From: JAURVT01 sp049059935
GTDB lineage: Bacteria; Actinomycetota; Actinomycetes; Propionibacteriales; Nocardioidaceae
Direction of reading: 5' to 3'
NCBI RefSeq assembly: GCF_049059935.1
Contig: NZ_JBMGQR010000112.1
Span: forward strand, 1 to 8,761
DNA: 8,761 nucleotides
Shown here in pieces: positions 1-7,080 of the stretch. The first letter of the stretch is position 1; each line of letters starts with the position of its first letter. The notes under the pieces are model-generated. The model was not told where the DNA came from. It made no database searches and saw only the letters and a list, made by a program, of their open reading frames with translations. The translations under genes and the position numbers were made by a program.

Positions 1-548
1 AAGGCCGAGCCGGCGATCATCGCGGCGGCCACGTGGATGACGAGCCAGTACGAGTGCAGGGCGGGGACGAGCGGGCCGGCCGGGACGTAGACCGTCATCG
101 ACAGGCCGAGGACGATCACGCCGAAGCCGGTGACGATGCCGCCGAGCCACTGCACCTGCTGGGTCTTGACCAGGATCAGGTAGACCGTCATTGCTACGGT
201 GACGCCCGCGGTGGAGAACTCGAACATGTTGCCCCACGGCACGCGCTCGGCCGCCAGCCCGCGGGTGACGACGCCCGCCAGCAGGATCAACGTGGCGAGG
301 ACGGTGAACGAGATGCCCATCCGGCCGGCGAGGTCGCGGCGCAGCTCGGGGGTCTCGGTCACCTCGTCGGGCACGGGGGCGGAGTCGCCGCCGCCGGCGT
401 TGACGAGCGCGCGCTCGCGGACGGCGGGTGCGGCCACCTGCCGGGCGAAGCCCCACTCGGCCATGTGCGCGAGCCAGGCCAGCGAGAGCACGACGGTCGC
501 GGCGGCGATCGCGTAGTTCGAGAAGGTGGCGTACTCGGCGAGCGTCAT
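1..548 (-). CDS. ccsB: Cytochrome c biogenesis protein CcsB (CcsA/ResC family), N-terminal part, cut by window edge
   Basis: System II cytochrome c maturation membrane protein. With ResB it forms the haem export and ligation complex that attaches haem to apocytochrome c on the outer face of the membrane. The first 182 codons are present; the actinobacterial protein is usually roughly 320-330 residues, so the C-terminal part, including the Trp-rich (WWD) haem-handling segment, lies outside the window. Visible features are an N-terminal hydrophobic segment (about residues 12-28), a soluble stretch (about 35-70), a second helix (78-98), the family motif VPWGNMFEF (103-111), further helices (114-126 and 134-152), and ALHSYWLVIHV (163-173) with conserved His165 and His172. 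The ATG at 548 forms an ATGA overlap with the resB stop, and GAGGA lies 9 nt upstream as Shine-Dalgarno. It is the last gene of the hemL-ccs operon visible here. Identification is firm; the symbol ccsA or resC is used in some genomes. Confidence 0.95.
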   Translation of the reverse strand, partial: MTLAEYATFSNYAIAAATVVLSLAWLAHMAEWGFARQVAAPAVRERALVNAGGGDSAPVPDEVTETPELRRDLAGRMGISFTVLATLILLAGVVTRGLAAERVPWGNMFEFSTAGVTVAMTVYLILVKTQQVQWLGGIVTGFGVIVLGLSMTVYVPAGPLVPALHSYWLVIHVAAAMIAGSA

Positions 549-2224
549 GGTCGTGCGTCCTCGTGCTGGTCGTCGATGCTCTTGTCGGTCTCTGCGTGGG
601 CGTCCGGCTCGGCGTCGTCCGGGTCGGGCTCGTCCACCGACGGCGGGTGCTTCTCCTGCAGCTCGCGGAGCACCTCGTCGAGGTCGGCGCCGAGGTCACC
701 GCGCGAGACGCGGTCGAGCCCGGCCACCTCCACCACGGTACGCGTCCCCTCGCGGCGCGTCCGAAGCCACGTGCGCCGCGGACGGATGCTCAGGCTCATG
801 ATCAGGCCGAGCACGCCGATGGACGTCGCCCAGAGCGGGATCTGCAGCCCGGGCGAGGAGCTGAACTGGAACTTGACGAACTGCCGCAGCCCCACGAACT
901 CGACGCTGCCGCGCCCGTCGGGCAGGTCGGTGACCTGCCCCTGCGACAGGTTGATCCGGAACGGCGTGCCGTCGGCGTTGGTCATCTGCGTCAGGTCGTC
1001 CTTGTCGAGGATGAACACCGACTGCGGGTCGCCGTCGTCCAGGCCGAGGTCGCCGTAGTAGGCGAACAGGCCCAGGTTGGGGTTGGCCGCACCGGGGAAC
1101 GCCGAGATCGGCGCGGCGTCGTCGCCCACCGAGATCGCGGTGGGCAGGAAGAAGCCCTGGAAGCCCAGCTGCTCCGGCCCCGCGTCGGGCACCTTGACCA
1201 CGCCGGTGGACGTGTACGTGCCGTCCTCTGGCAGGAACGGAACCGCGCCGTCGAAGGCGACCTTGCCGTCGCCGTCGGTGACCTTGATGACGGGCGCGTA
1301 GCCCTGGCCGACGATGAACACCGAGGTGCCGTCGATGTCGAGCGGGTGGTTGACCTGGATGTCGAACGGCTTCTCGGCGGCGCCCGGACGCTCGGTGTAG
1401 CGGCCCAGGGCCTCGAACTCGCGCGGGGCGCCGCGCTGCGGGCCGGAGAGCTGGAAGCGGGCGCGGAAGTCGTCGAGGGTGAGCGAGAACGGGGGAAGGG
1501 TGTCGGTGTCGAACAGCGCGCCGGCGCTGAACTCGTCGTACTGGGTGAGGTCGTTGGAGAAGCCGCCGCCCTCGTCGACGACGATCGCGCTGCCGCGGTA
1601 GCCGAGCAGCCCGCCGGCCGCGACGCTGACGAGCACGACGACCAGGCAGACGTGGAAGACCAGGTTGCCGGCCTCGCGCAGGTACCCGCTCTCGGCCCGC
1701 ACCTCCGAGCCCACCACGTCGACGCGCGCGCGTCCGCGTCCCAGCACCTTGCGGGCGTGGGCGACCACCTCGTCCTCGGCGGCGTCGGTCTCGTAGCGAC
1801 GCGACTCCGGCAGCCGCTCGAGGTTGCGCGGCGCCTTGGGCGGACGGGCCCGCAGCGCGCGGAGGTAGACCAGCGTGCGCGGCAGGATGCAGCCGACCAG
1901 CGACACCATCAGCAGCAGGTACACCGCGCTGAACCACGGCGAGGTGTAGACCGAGAAGAAGCCGAGCCGGTCGAGGACGGGCGCGAGGTCGGGGTGCTGG
2001 ATCTGGTACCGCTCGAGCGCCTGGGCGTCGACGCCGCGCTGCGGCACGAGCGAGCCCGGGATGGCCGCGACCGCGAGCAGGAGCAGCAGGAACAGGGCCG
2101 TGCGCATCGACGTCAGCTGGCGCCACGCCCACCGCAGCGTCTCGCGGGTCGACAGCGCCGGGGCCGACGACGGCTTCGGCGGCCTGCCACCGCCCTTGGG
2201 CTTCTCGGTGGTGGTCGTCGCCAC
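545..2224 (-). CDS. resB: Cytochrome c biogenesis protein ResB (Ccs1 family)
   Basis: Partner of CcsB in System II cytochrome c maturation; it holds apocytochrome and haem for ligation outside the cytoplasmic membrane. The protein is 559 residues. It shows the ResB layout: TM1 about 42-60 (followed by GSLVPQRG), TM2 about 97-114, TM3 about 186-207 with His191 in the segment NLVFHVCL, a long extracytoplasmic domain (about 210-458), TM4 about 460-480, and an acidic Asp/Glu-rich cytoplasmic tail (about 530-559). I chose the GTG at 2224 because it lies 2 nt after the ccdA stop and gives a short Lys/Pro-rich cytoplasmic leader before TM1. The reading frame stays open upstream to 2536, but that stretch overlaps ccdA in another frame and is not credible. 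Its stop overlaps the ccsB start. A downstream start just before TM1 cannot be excluded. Confidence 0.95.
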   Translation of the reverse strand: MATTTTEKPKGGGRPPKPSSAPALSTRETLRWAWRQLTSMRTALFLLLLLAVAAIPGSLVPQRGVDAQALERYQIQHPDLAPVLDRLGFFSVYTSPWFSAVYLLLMVSLVGCILPRTLVYLRALRARPPKAPRNLERLPESRRYETDAAEDEVVAHARKVLGRGRARVDVVGSEVRAESGYLREAGNLVFHVCLVVVLVSVAAGGLLGYRGSAIVVDEGGGFSNDLTQYDEFSAGALFDTDTLPPFSLTLDDFRARFQLSGPQRGAPREFEALGRYTERPGAAEKPFDIQVNHPLDIDGTSVFIVGQGYAPVIKVTDGDGKVAFDGAVPFLPEDGTYTSTGVVKVPDAGPEQLGFQGFFLPTAISVGDDAAPISAFPGAANPNLGLFAYYGDLGLDDGDPQSVFILDKDDLTQMTNADGTPFRINLSQGQVTDLPDGRGSVEFVGLRQFVKFQFSSSPGLQIPLWATSIGVLGLIMSLSIRPRRTWLRTRREGTRTVVEVAGLDRVSRGDLGADLDEVLRELQEKHPPSVDEPDPDDAEPDAHAETDKSIDDQHEDARP

Positions 2225-2226
2225 TG

Positions 2227-2982
2227 CTAGATCACCGTCCCGTAGCCGGAGACCCACTGACGCAGGTCGAACACGAGCGCGTCCCACGCCCCGGTGACGA
2301 GCAGCAGCCCCACCGCGACCAGCATGCCGCCCCCGGCCAAGGAGACGGCGCGCTGGTGGTGGCGCACCCAGTCGACCGCGCCCATGAAGCGGCGCAGGCC
2401 GAGGCCCGCGAGGACGAACGGGACGCCGAGGCCGAGGCAGTAGGCGAAGGTGAGGAACGCCCCACGGCCGGGCGCGGCGTCGCCGAGCGACAGCCCGAGG
2501 ACGGCGCCGAGCGTGGGGCCGATGCAGGGGGTCCACCCGAGGCCGAACAGGGCGCCGAGCAGGGGCGCCGCGGCGAGCCCGACGGACGGCACGCGGTGCA
2601 CGCGGACGTCACGCTGCAGAGCGGGCACCAGCCCCATGAACGCGAGGCCGAGGACGATGGTGACGACGCCCATGACGATCGAGATCGTGCGGGCGTAGGG
2701 CGCGAGCTGGAACCCGATGGCGCCGAACAGCGTGCCGTAGGAGACGAACACGGCGCTGAAGCCGAGGACGAACAGCAGCGTGCCCGCGAGCATGCGTCCG
2801 CGCGGCCTCGAGCCGGTGTCGGCGAGGTCGGCGGCCGACAGCCCCGTCACGTACGACAGGTAGCCCGGCAGCAGCGGCAGCACGCACGGGGAGAAGAAGG
2901 AGACCAGGCCGGCGAGCATCGCCACGGGCACGGCGAGCAGCAGCGAGCCCGACGAGGCGGTGCCGGCGAACCACTCACCCAT
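2227..2982 (-). CDS. ccdA: CcdA-family thiol:disulfide interchange membrane protein
   Basis: Polytopic membrane protein that carries electrons from cytoplasmic thioredoxin to an extracytoplasmic thioredoxin-like protein, so that the haem-binding cysteines of apocytochrome c stay reduced. The protein is 251 residues with about six hydrophobic helices, typical of stand-alone CcdA (DsbD beta-domain family). The two redox cysteines sit in the hallmark motifs FFSPCVLPLLPGY (Cys33) and GWTPCIGPTLGA (Cys153). The ATG at 2982 has a GAGG Shine-Dalgarno upstream and overlaps the end of the upstream TlpA-like gene by 8 nt (ATGGGTGA). The likely redox partner is therefore encoded immediately upstream and translationally coupled. 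The stop lies 2 nt before the resB start. No anomaly was seen. Confidence 0.96.
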   Translation of the reverse strand: MGEWFAGTASSGSLLLAVPVAMLAGLVSFFSPCVLPLLPGYLSYVTGLSAADLADTGSRPRGRMLAGTLLFVLGFSAVFVSYGTLFGAIGFQLAPYARTISIVMGVVTIVLGLAFMGLVPALQRDVRVHRVPSVGLAAAPLLGALFGLGWTPCIGPTLGAVLGLSLGDAAPGRGAFLTFAYCLGLGVPFVLAGLGLRRFMGAVDWVRHHQRAVSLAGGGMLVAVGLLLVTGAWDALVFDLRQWVSGYGTVI

Positions 2983-3574
2983 CGCTCTGCCTCACGTCGC
3001 CGGACTTCACCTCGTCGATCAGCCCCGAGAGCGTGGACGCCGTGACGTCGTCGAGGACGCGGGCCGCGACGCGTCCCTGGTCGTCGATCACCCACGTCGT
3101 GGGGATGGCCTGCGAGGGGAGCGAGTCGGCGAAGCCCAGCAGGGTCTGCGACGAGGGGTCGGAGATGCTCGGGTACGGCATGCCGACCCGGTCGGAGAAC
3201 GCCTTGGACGCGGTGGACTCCTCGCGGATCGCGATGCCCACGAACTGCACGTCCTGGTCGGCGTACTGCTTCGACACCTGGATCAGCGCCGGCGCCTCCT
3301 TGCGGCACGGCGGGCACCACGAGCCCCAGACGTTGACCACGAGCGTCTTGCCCTCGTACTGGGAGAGCTGGATCCGCTCGCCGTCGAGCGTGGTGCCGGC
3401 GATGTCGGGCGCCTCCTCCCGGTCGGCCGGGTCGACGACGGTGATCAGGCCGTCACCGGTGACGTACTGGCCGCTGTTGGTCGTCGCGTTGCGCGAGCAC
3501 GACGGGAGCACGCCGACGAGCGCGACGGCGAGCAGGACGACCGCGGCGCGGCGGACACGGGCGGGCACCGTCAC
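2975..3574 (-). CDS. TlpA/ResA-like thioredoxin lipoprotein
   Basis: Extracytoplasmic thiol-disulfide reductase of the TlpA/ResA type, probably reduced by CcdA and acting on apocytochrome c CXXCH cysteines. From the GTG at 3574 it has 199 residues. There is a basic N-terminus, a hydrophobic h-region (about 10-23) and a lipobox-like LPSC with Cys26 as candidate lipid-anchored residue. The thioredoxin fold starts at about residue 55. The active site is WCPPC (86-90, Cys87 and Cys90), followed by KEAP and the cis-Pro segment IPTTWVID (Pro158), which fits a periplasmic thioredoxin fold. The GTG overlaps the stop of the upstream phosphatase gene (GTGA); a second GTG two codons later is also possible. 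The open frame extends to 4090, but that part overlaps the phosphatase gene and would bury the signal peptide. The symbol is left blank because tlpA and resA are both used for such proteins. Confidence 0.93.
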   Translation of the reverse strand: MTVPARVRRAAVVLLAVALVGVLPSCSRNATTNSGQYVTGDGLITVVDPADREEAPDIAGTTLDGERIQLSQYEGKTLVVNVWGSWCPPCRKEAPALIQVSKQYADQDVQFVGIAIREESTASKAFSDRVGMPYPSISDPSSQTLLGFADSLPSQAIPTTWVIDDQGRVAARVLDDVTASTLSGLIDEVKSGDVRQSDG

Positions 3575-4230
3575 GCGCCGCCCACGAACTTCTTGCGCAG
3601 CGCAGCCGGGATCAGGTCGCCGGCGGGCTCGTTGTAGGCGACGGCCACCACGGCGTCGTCCTCGTACGTGACCGAGGTGACGCTCGCGAGCGAGCACTGG
3701 CGCTTGCGGGGGTCGTGCGCGAACCGGCGTCCCTCGACGGCCATGCGGGCGGTCCAGACGGGCAGCTGGTGCGAGACGATCGCCGCCTCGTGGCCGCGCG
3801 CGGCGTCGCGGGCGTCGGCCATGGCCGCGAGCATCCGGTCGGCGATCTCGCGGTACGGCTCGCCCCACGACGGCTTGAAGGGGTTGCGGACCTTCCACCA
3901 CGCCGACGGGTGACGCAGCGCGCCGTCGCCCACGCCGAAGATCTTGCCCTCGAACTGGTTGCCCGCCTCGATCACGCGCTCGTCGGTGGTGACGGGCAGG
4001 CCGGTGAGCTTGGCCGTGGGCGCGACGGTCTGCTGCGCGCGCTCGAGCGGCGAGGCGACGAGGTGCGTGACGTCGCGGTCGGAGAACCACTCCCCCACGC
4101 GCTCGGCCATCTGGTGCCCGAGGTCGGACAGCACGTAGCCGGGCAGGCGGCCGTAGAGCACGCCGGTGGGGTTGTAGACCTCCCCGTGGCGCACGAGGTG
4201 GACGACGGTGCGGGCGTGGGCGTCGGTCAT
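3571..4230 (-). CDS. Histidine phosphatase superfamily protein (phosphoglycerate-mutase-like), substrate unknown
   Basis: Cytoplasmic member of the histidine phosphatase (branch 1) superfamily, 219 residues. The catalytic set is visible: LVRHGE with the phosphorylated His15 (RHG at 14-16), SPLERAQQT with Arg64, VIEAGNQFEG with acidic Glu88, and VSHQLPV with His154. The ATG at 4230 is preceded by GAGGA, which overlaps the hemL stop; the gap to hemL is 7 nt. An upstream in-frame extension to 4281 lies inside hemL and lacks homology-like content. Mycobacteria carry a homologous gene in the same place (Rv0525, between hemL and the thioredoxin gene), so the position is conserved, but to my knowledge its role in haem or cytochrome c biogenesis is not established. 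It may be a small-molecule phosphatase rather than a glycolytic mutase; that is inference. Confidence 0.93.
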   Translation of the reverse strand: MTDAHARTVVHLVRHGEVYNPTGVLYGRLPGYVLSDLGHQMAERVGEWFSDRDVTHLVASPLERAQQTVAPTAKLTGLPVTTDERVIEAGNQFEGKIFGVGDGALRHPSAWWKVRNPFKPSWGEPYREIADRMLAAMADARDAARGHEAAIVSHQLPVWTARMAVEGRRFAHDPRKRQCSLASVTSVTYEDDAVVAVAYNEPAGDLIPAALRKKFVGGA

Positions 4231-4237
4231 GGCGTCC

Positions 4238-5578
4238 TCAGCTCTGGAAGGCGTCGTCGGGGTGGGCGGCCGCCGCCGCACGGGCCGCGACGGGCAGCGC
4301 CTCGGCCAGGCGGTCGAGCGCGCGGTCGTCGTGCGCGGCGGTGACGAACCAGCTCTCGAACGAGCTGGGCGGCAGGTACACGCCGGCGTCGAGCATCGCG
4401 TGGAAGAAGGCGCGGTAGCGGAACGGCTCCTGGTCCTGCGCCTCGGCGAAGTTCGTCGCCGGCGTGCTGCGGCCGAAGAACAGGCTGAACATGTTGCCGG
4501 CCGACTGCAGGACGTGCTCCACGCCCGCCGCCGAGCAGGCGTCGCCCGCGAGCTTCTGCACCTGCAGCGACACGTCGTCGAGGTGGGCGTACACCTCGTC
4601 GGTGGCCAGACGCAGCGTGGTCAGGCCGGCGGTGGTGGCGACGGGATTGCCCGACAGCGTGCCGGCCTGGTAGACGGGCCCGGTGGGCGCGAGCTGCTGC
4701 ATCAGGTCGGCGCGGCCGCCGAAGGCCGCGGCCGGGAAGCCGCCGCCCATGACCTTGCCGAACGTCATCAGGTCGGGCACCCAGCCCTCGTGCGCGCCGT
4801 CGAGGCCCCAGTAGCCCGAGCGGCTGACGCGGAAGCCCGTCATCACCTCGTCGGTGACGAACAGCGCGCCGTGGTCGCGGCACAGGCGGGCGAGCAGCGA
4901 GTTGAACCCGGGAGCCGGGGCGACGACGCCCATGTTGCCGGCGGCGGCCTCGGTGATGACGCAGGCGATCCGGTCGCCGTGCGTCACGAACGCGGCCTCG
5001 ACGGCCGCGGGGTCGTTGTAGGGCAGCACGATCGTCTGCTCGGTGGACGCGGCGGGCACGCCCGGCGTGCCGGGGATGCCGAACGTGGCGAGGCCGGAGC
5101 CGGCCTCGGCGAGCAGGGAGTCGACGTGGCCGTGGTAGCAGCCGGCGAACTTGACGACGAGGTCGCGCCCCGTGCAGCCGCGGGCCAGACGGATCGCCGA
5201 CATGGTGGCCTCGGTGCCCGAGCTGACCAGACGTACCTGCTCGACGGGCGTGCGCGAGACAATCTCCTCGGCCAGGCGCACCTCGGGCTCGCTGGGCGTG
5301 CCGAACGACGTGCCGCGGCCGACGGCGTCGCGCACGGCGTCGACGACCTCGGGGTGCGCGTGGCCGAGCAGCAGGGGGCCCCACGAGGCGACCATGTCGA
5401 CGTACTCGGTGCCGTCGACGTCGGTGACGAACGCCCCCGACCCCTCGCGCATGAAGCGCGGCGTCCCGCCGACCGCACGGAAGGCGCGGACCGGGGAGTT
5501 CACGCCACCGGGCGAGACCTCGCGGGCGCGCTCGAACAGTGCCGCCGACGCGGCCGTGCGGGAGTCAGGAGATACCAC
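4238..5578 (-). CDS. hemL: Glutamate-1-semialdehyde 2,1-aminomutase
   Basis: PLP-dependent enzyme that converts glutamate-1-semialdehyde to 5-aminolevulinate, the last step of the C5 route to tetrapyrroles, in the cytoplasm. From the GTG at 5578 it has 446 residues, near the usual 425-440. Family signatures are SPGGVNSPVRAF (22-33), SSGTEATMSAIRLAR (119-133, phosphate binding), the TEAAAGNMG segment (209-217), DEVMTGFR (243-250, Asp243 contacting the pyridine nitrogen) and MTFGKVMGGGFPAAAFGG (271-288), with Lys275 as the PLP Schiff-base lysine. GTLSGNP (306-312) is also typical. The reading frame is open to 5608, so a slightly earlier start is possible; no strong Shine-Dalgarno precedes the chosen GTG. 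It is the first gene of the cytochrome c maturation operon and is divergent from the transglycosylase genes, so its promoter should lie in 5579-5811. Confidence 0.96.
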   Translation of the reverse strand: MVSPDSRTAASAALFERAREVSPGGVNSPVRAFRAVGGTPRFMREGSGAFVTDVDGTEYVDMVASWGPLLLGHAHPEVVDAVRDAVGRGTSFGTPSEPEVRLAEEIVSRTPVEQVRLVSSGTEATMSAIRLARGCTGRDLVVKFAGCYHGHVDSLLAEAGSGLATFGIPGTPGVPAASTEQTIVLPYNDPAAVEAAFVTHGDRIACVITEAAAGNMGVVAPAPGFNSLLARLCRDHGALFVTDEVMTGFRVSRSGYWGLDGAHEGWVPDLMTFGKVMGGGFPAAAFGGRADLMQQLAPTGPVYQAGTLSGNPVATTAGLTTLRLATDEVYAHLDDVSLQVQKLAGDACSAAGVEHVLQSAGNMFSLFFGRSTPATNFAEAQDQEPFRYRAFFHAMLDAGVYLPPSSFESWFVTAAHDDRALDRLAEALPVAARAAAAAHPDDAFQS

Positions 5579-5640
5579 CCGTCCATTGTGTCCGACGCGC
5601 CGAACCACCGGTGATCGCCCCGTGGCACTCCGCGGGTGCT

Positions 5641-5675
5641 GACGACGAGTCGTCCAGGTGGACGAATCAGATTCG
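5641..5675. promoter_or_regulatory. Pair of short perfect palindromes upstream of hemL
   Basis: Two perfect inverted repeats lie 8 nt apart: GACGAC-GA-GTCGTC at 5641-5654 and CGAATC-A-GATTCG at 5663-5675. They sit 63-98 nt upstream of the hemL start on the minus strand. They could be operator half-sites or small hairpins in the hemL leader. Palindromes this short also arise by chance in GC-rich DNA, and no known regulator is assigned. Confidence 0.3.
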
Positions 5676-5711
5676 ACGGCCTCGAAGGGTTCACGTGGCG
5701 GCGCCCCAGAT

Positions 5712-5742
5712 GTAACATCGTGTTACGAAACTCACGGGTAAC
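5712..5742. promoter_or_regulatory. Cluster of three GTAAC/GTTAC half-sites, candidate operator
   Basis: GTAACA-TCG-TGTTAC (5712-5726) is a perfect 6+3+6 inverted repeat. A further GTAAC lies at 5738-5742, in inverted orientation to the GTTAC at 5722-5726. The stretch is AT-richer than its surroundings and about 70-100 nt upstream of the transglycosylase start, a plausible promoter or operator position. GTAAC-containing sites are typical of the actinobacterial response regulator MtrA, which is known to control cell-wall hydrolase genes. Assigning this cluster to MtrA is inference; the spacing and orientation here are not a textbook direct repeat. Confidence 0.4.
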
Positions 5743-5750
5743 GAGATTGT

Positions 5751-5795
5751 CGCCACAGGGGGCGGGGTCCGGTGGGAGAGCCGGACGTCGTGGCG
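5751..5795 (+). promoter_or_regulatory. Nested hairpin in the 5' leader, ending 1 nt before the Shine-Dalgarno
   Basis: An outer stem CGCCAC (5751-5756) / GTGGCG (5790-5795) encloses an inner stem GTCCGG (5767-5772) / CCGGAC (5781-5786) with loop TGGGAGAG. The AGGAGGGA ribosome binding site begins at 5797. If transcribed, this fold would abut the site and could affect translation or mRNA stability. It does not contain the conserved motifs of the ydaO (c-di-AMP) riboswitch often found ahead of actinobacterial cell-wall hydrolases. The function is unknown. Confidence 0.4.
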
Positions 5796-5811
5796 CAGGA
5801 GGGAACGCAGC

Positions 5812-7080
5812 ATGGGAGCACGTCGCCTGACGCGGTGGCAGAAGGCCACCGCCGTCGTACCGGTCGCGCTGATCGTCGGCGCCTGGGGTGCCGCGATCGC
5901 CGGCCCGCAGGTCACCTCGACCTCCAGCAGCCAGGGGCAGAGCGACCCCGGCGTGCCCGACGTCCCCGGCACCCCGTTCGAGCAGCCCGCCAGCGTGCAG
6001 GCCCCGAACAGCACGCCGTCCGGCGTCGACCCCAGGGCCGGCGTGCCCGGCACCCTGTCGACGCTGTCGACCAACGGCATCCCCGCCGCCGCCCTGCTGG
6101 CGTACAAGCGCACCGAGACGCTGCTCGCCAGCGCCGACGCCGCGTGCAAGCTGCCCTGGAGCCTGGTGGCCGCCATCGGCCGCGTCGAGTCCAACCACGG
6201 TCGCTTCGGCGGCAACCGGGTGGGCGCCGACGGCGTCTCGCGTCCGGGCATCTACGGCATCCCGCTCGACGGCAGCAACAACACCGCGCGCATCACCGAC
6301 ACCGACTCCGGCGCCCTCGACCGCGACAAGGTCTACGACCGCGCCGTCGGGCCCATGCAGTTCATCCCCGGCACCTGGAACGCGATCGCCGTCGACAGCA
6401 ACAACGACGGCGCCAAGAACCCGCAGGACATCAACGACGCCGCGCTCGCCGCGGGCGTCTACCTGTGCGCCGGCGAGGGCGACCTGTCGACCAAGCCCGG
6501 CGCCAGCGCGGCCGTGCTGCGCTACAACCGCTCGCAGGACTACGTGAACCTCGTCCTGTCGATCGCCGAGCGCTACGCCCAGGGCGACTTCTCCGAGGCG
6601 CCCAACAACGTGCCCAGCACGCCGTCGATCGTCGACCGCCAGAACGACCAGACCCTCACGCCCAAGCAGCGCGAGGAGGCCGGGTCGAAGGCGAAGAGCA
6701 AGAACAAGGACCGGGCCTCCGGCGGCTCCAGCAAGCCCGGCTCGGGTGGCTCGGGCAGCTCCGGTGGCTCGGGTGGGCCCGGTGGCTCGGGCGGGTCCGG
6801 CGGGTCCGGCGACGGCTCGTCCGGCGGCGGCTCGGACTCCGGCGGCGGCTCCGACACCCCGACCGACAAGCTCAAGAAGCCGGTCAAGGACACGGTCGAC
6901 GGTGTCGTCGGTGGTGTGGGCGACGTCGTCGACGGTGCGACCGATCCTCTGCCCCCGGTGATCAAGGAGCCCGTCCAGGATCTCTGGACGCGCGCCGAGG
7001 CCACGGTCTACTGCACCACCAACCAGCCACTGGCCGTGCTCAGCTGCGTCGCCAACCTGGTGGGCAAGCCGCAGTCCTGA
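5812..7080 (+). CDS. Secreted lytic murein transglycosylase (MltB/SLT_2 type) with Gly/Ser linker
   Basis: Predicted exported peptidoglycan-cleaving enzyme, 422 residues. Residues 1-30 form a signal peptide: basic RRLTRWQK, a hydrophobic core and AIA before a likely cleavage. A Pro/Ser/Thr-rich spacer (about 31-85) precedes the catalytic domain (about 88-260). That domain has AAIGRVESNHG with catalytic Glu126, the VGPMQFIPGTW motif (179-189), Cys112 and Cys219, and an EF-hand-like loop starting DSNNDG (195-206), comparable to the calcium site known in E. coli Slt35. A charged segment (about 281-302), a Gly/Ser linker (303-347) and a tail with Cys401 and Cys412 follow. The ATG at 5812 has AGGAGGGA 7 nt upstream. 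A paralogue follows on the same strand. The family assignment is firm; whether the enzyme acts in growth, division or resuscitation is not visible. Confidence 0.9.
   Translation: MGARRLTRWQKATAVVPVALIVGAWGAAIAGPQVTSTSSSQGQSDPGVPDVPGTPFEQPASVQAPNSTPSGVDPRAGVPGTLSTLSTNGIPAAALLAYKRTETLLASADAACKLPWSLVAAIGRVESNHGRFGGNRVGADGVSRPGIYGIPLDGSNNTARITDTDSGALDRDKVYDRAVGPMQFIPGTWNAIAVDSNNDGAKNPQDINDAALAAGVYLCAGEGDLSTKPGASAAVLRYNRSQDYVNLVLSIAERYAQGDFSEAPNNVPSTPSIVDRQNDQTLTPKQREEAGSKAKSKNKDRASGGSSKPGSGGSGSSGGSGGPGGSGGSGGSGDGSSGGGSDSGGGSDTPTDKLKKPVKDTVDGVVGGVGDVVDGATDPLPPVIKEPVQDLWTRAEATVYCTTNQPLAVLSCVANLVGKPQS
6718..6852 (+). repeat. Gly/Ser low-complexity linker inside the first transglycosylase
   Basis: Residues 303-347 consist almost only of Gly and Ser with a few Pro, Asp and Lys, encoded by imperfect repeats of GGCTCG/GGTGGC/GGGTCC-like triplets. 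It forms a flexible linker between the catalytic domain and the C-terminal tail. Such runs vary in length between strains by slippage and are also prone to assembly error. Confidence 0.8.

Larger units (their letters stand above)
5579..5811. promoter_or_regulatory. Divergent intergenic region between hemL and the first transglycosylase gene
   Basis: This gap of 233 bp must hold the promoter of the hemL operon (minus strand) and that of the plus-strand transglycosylase gene. I could not place convincing -35/-10 pairs on either strand. What is visible, from left to right: a GACGAC-GA-GTCGTC palindrome (5641-5654), a CGAATC-A-GATTCG palindrome (5663-5675), an AT-richer stretch with three GTAAC-type half-sites (5712-5742), a nested hairpin (5751-5795) and a strong AGGAGGGA Shine-Dalgarno (5797-5804), 7 nt before the ATG at 5812. 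Confidence 0.7.

Noticed and set aside
428..2230. 600-codon open frame on the plus strand opposite resB and ccsB
   Set aside because: It is the antisense shadow of resB in GC-rich DNA. Its translation is Arg/Glu/Val/Ala-rich with no domain signature, while the minus strand encodes clear ResB and CcsB motifs.
2225..2536. N-terminal extension of resB into ccdA
   Set aside because: The frame stays open by chance in GC-rich DNA, but the stretch overlaps well-conserved CcdA coding sequence and is Arg/Pro/Gly-rich noise. The GTG at 2224 directly after the ccdA stop is far more plausible.
4208..5614. 468-codon plus-strand open frame opposite hemL
   Set aside because: Shadow of hemL, low-complexity composition with no recognisable motif; the minus strand has every HemL signature.
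5579..5811. c-di-AMP (ydaO) riboswitch ahead of the cell-wall hydrolase
   Set aside because: Expected by analogy with actinobacterial hydrolase genes, but the conserved core segments (such as GACAGCTAACC) are absent here and in 7081-7274.
6718..6852. Gly/Ser repeat as a CRISPR or other repeat array
   Set aside because: It is an in-frame protein linker with irregular short triplet repeats and no unique spacers.
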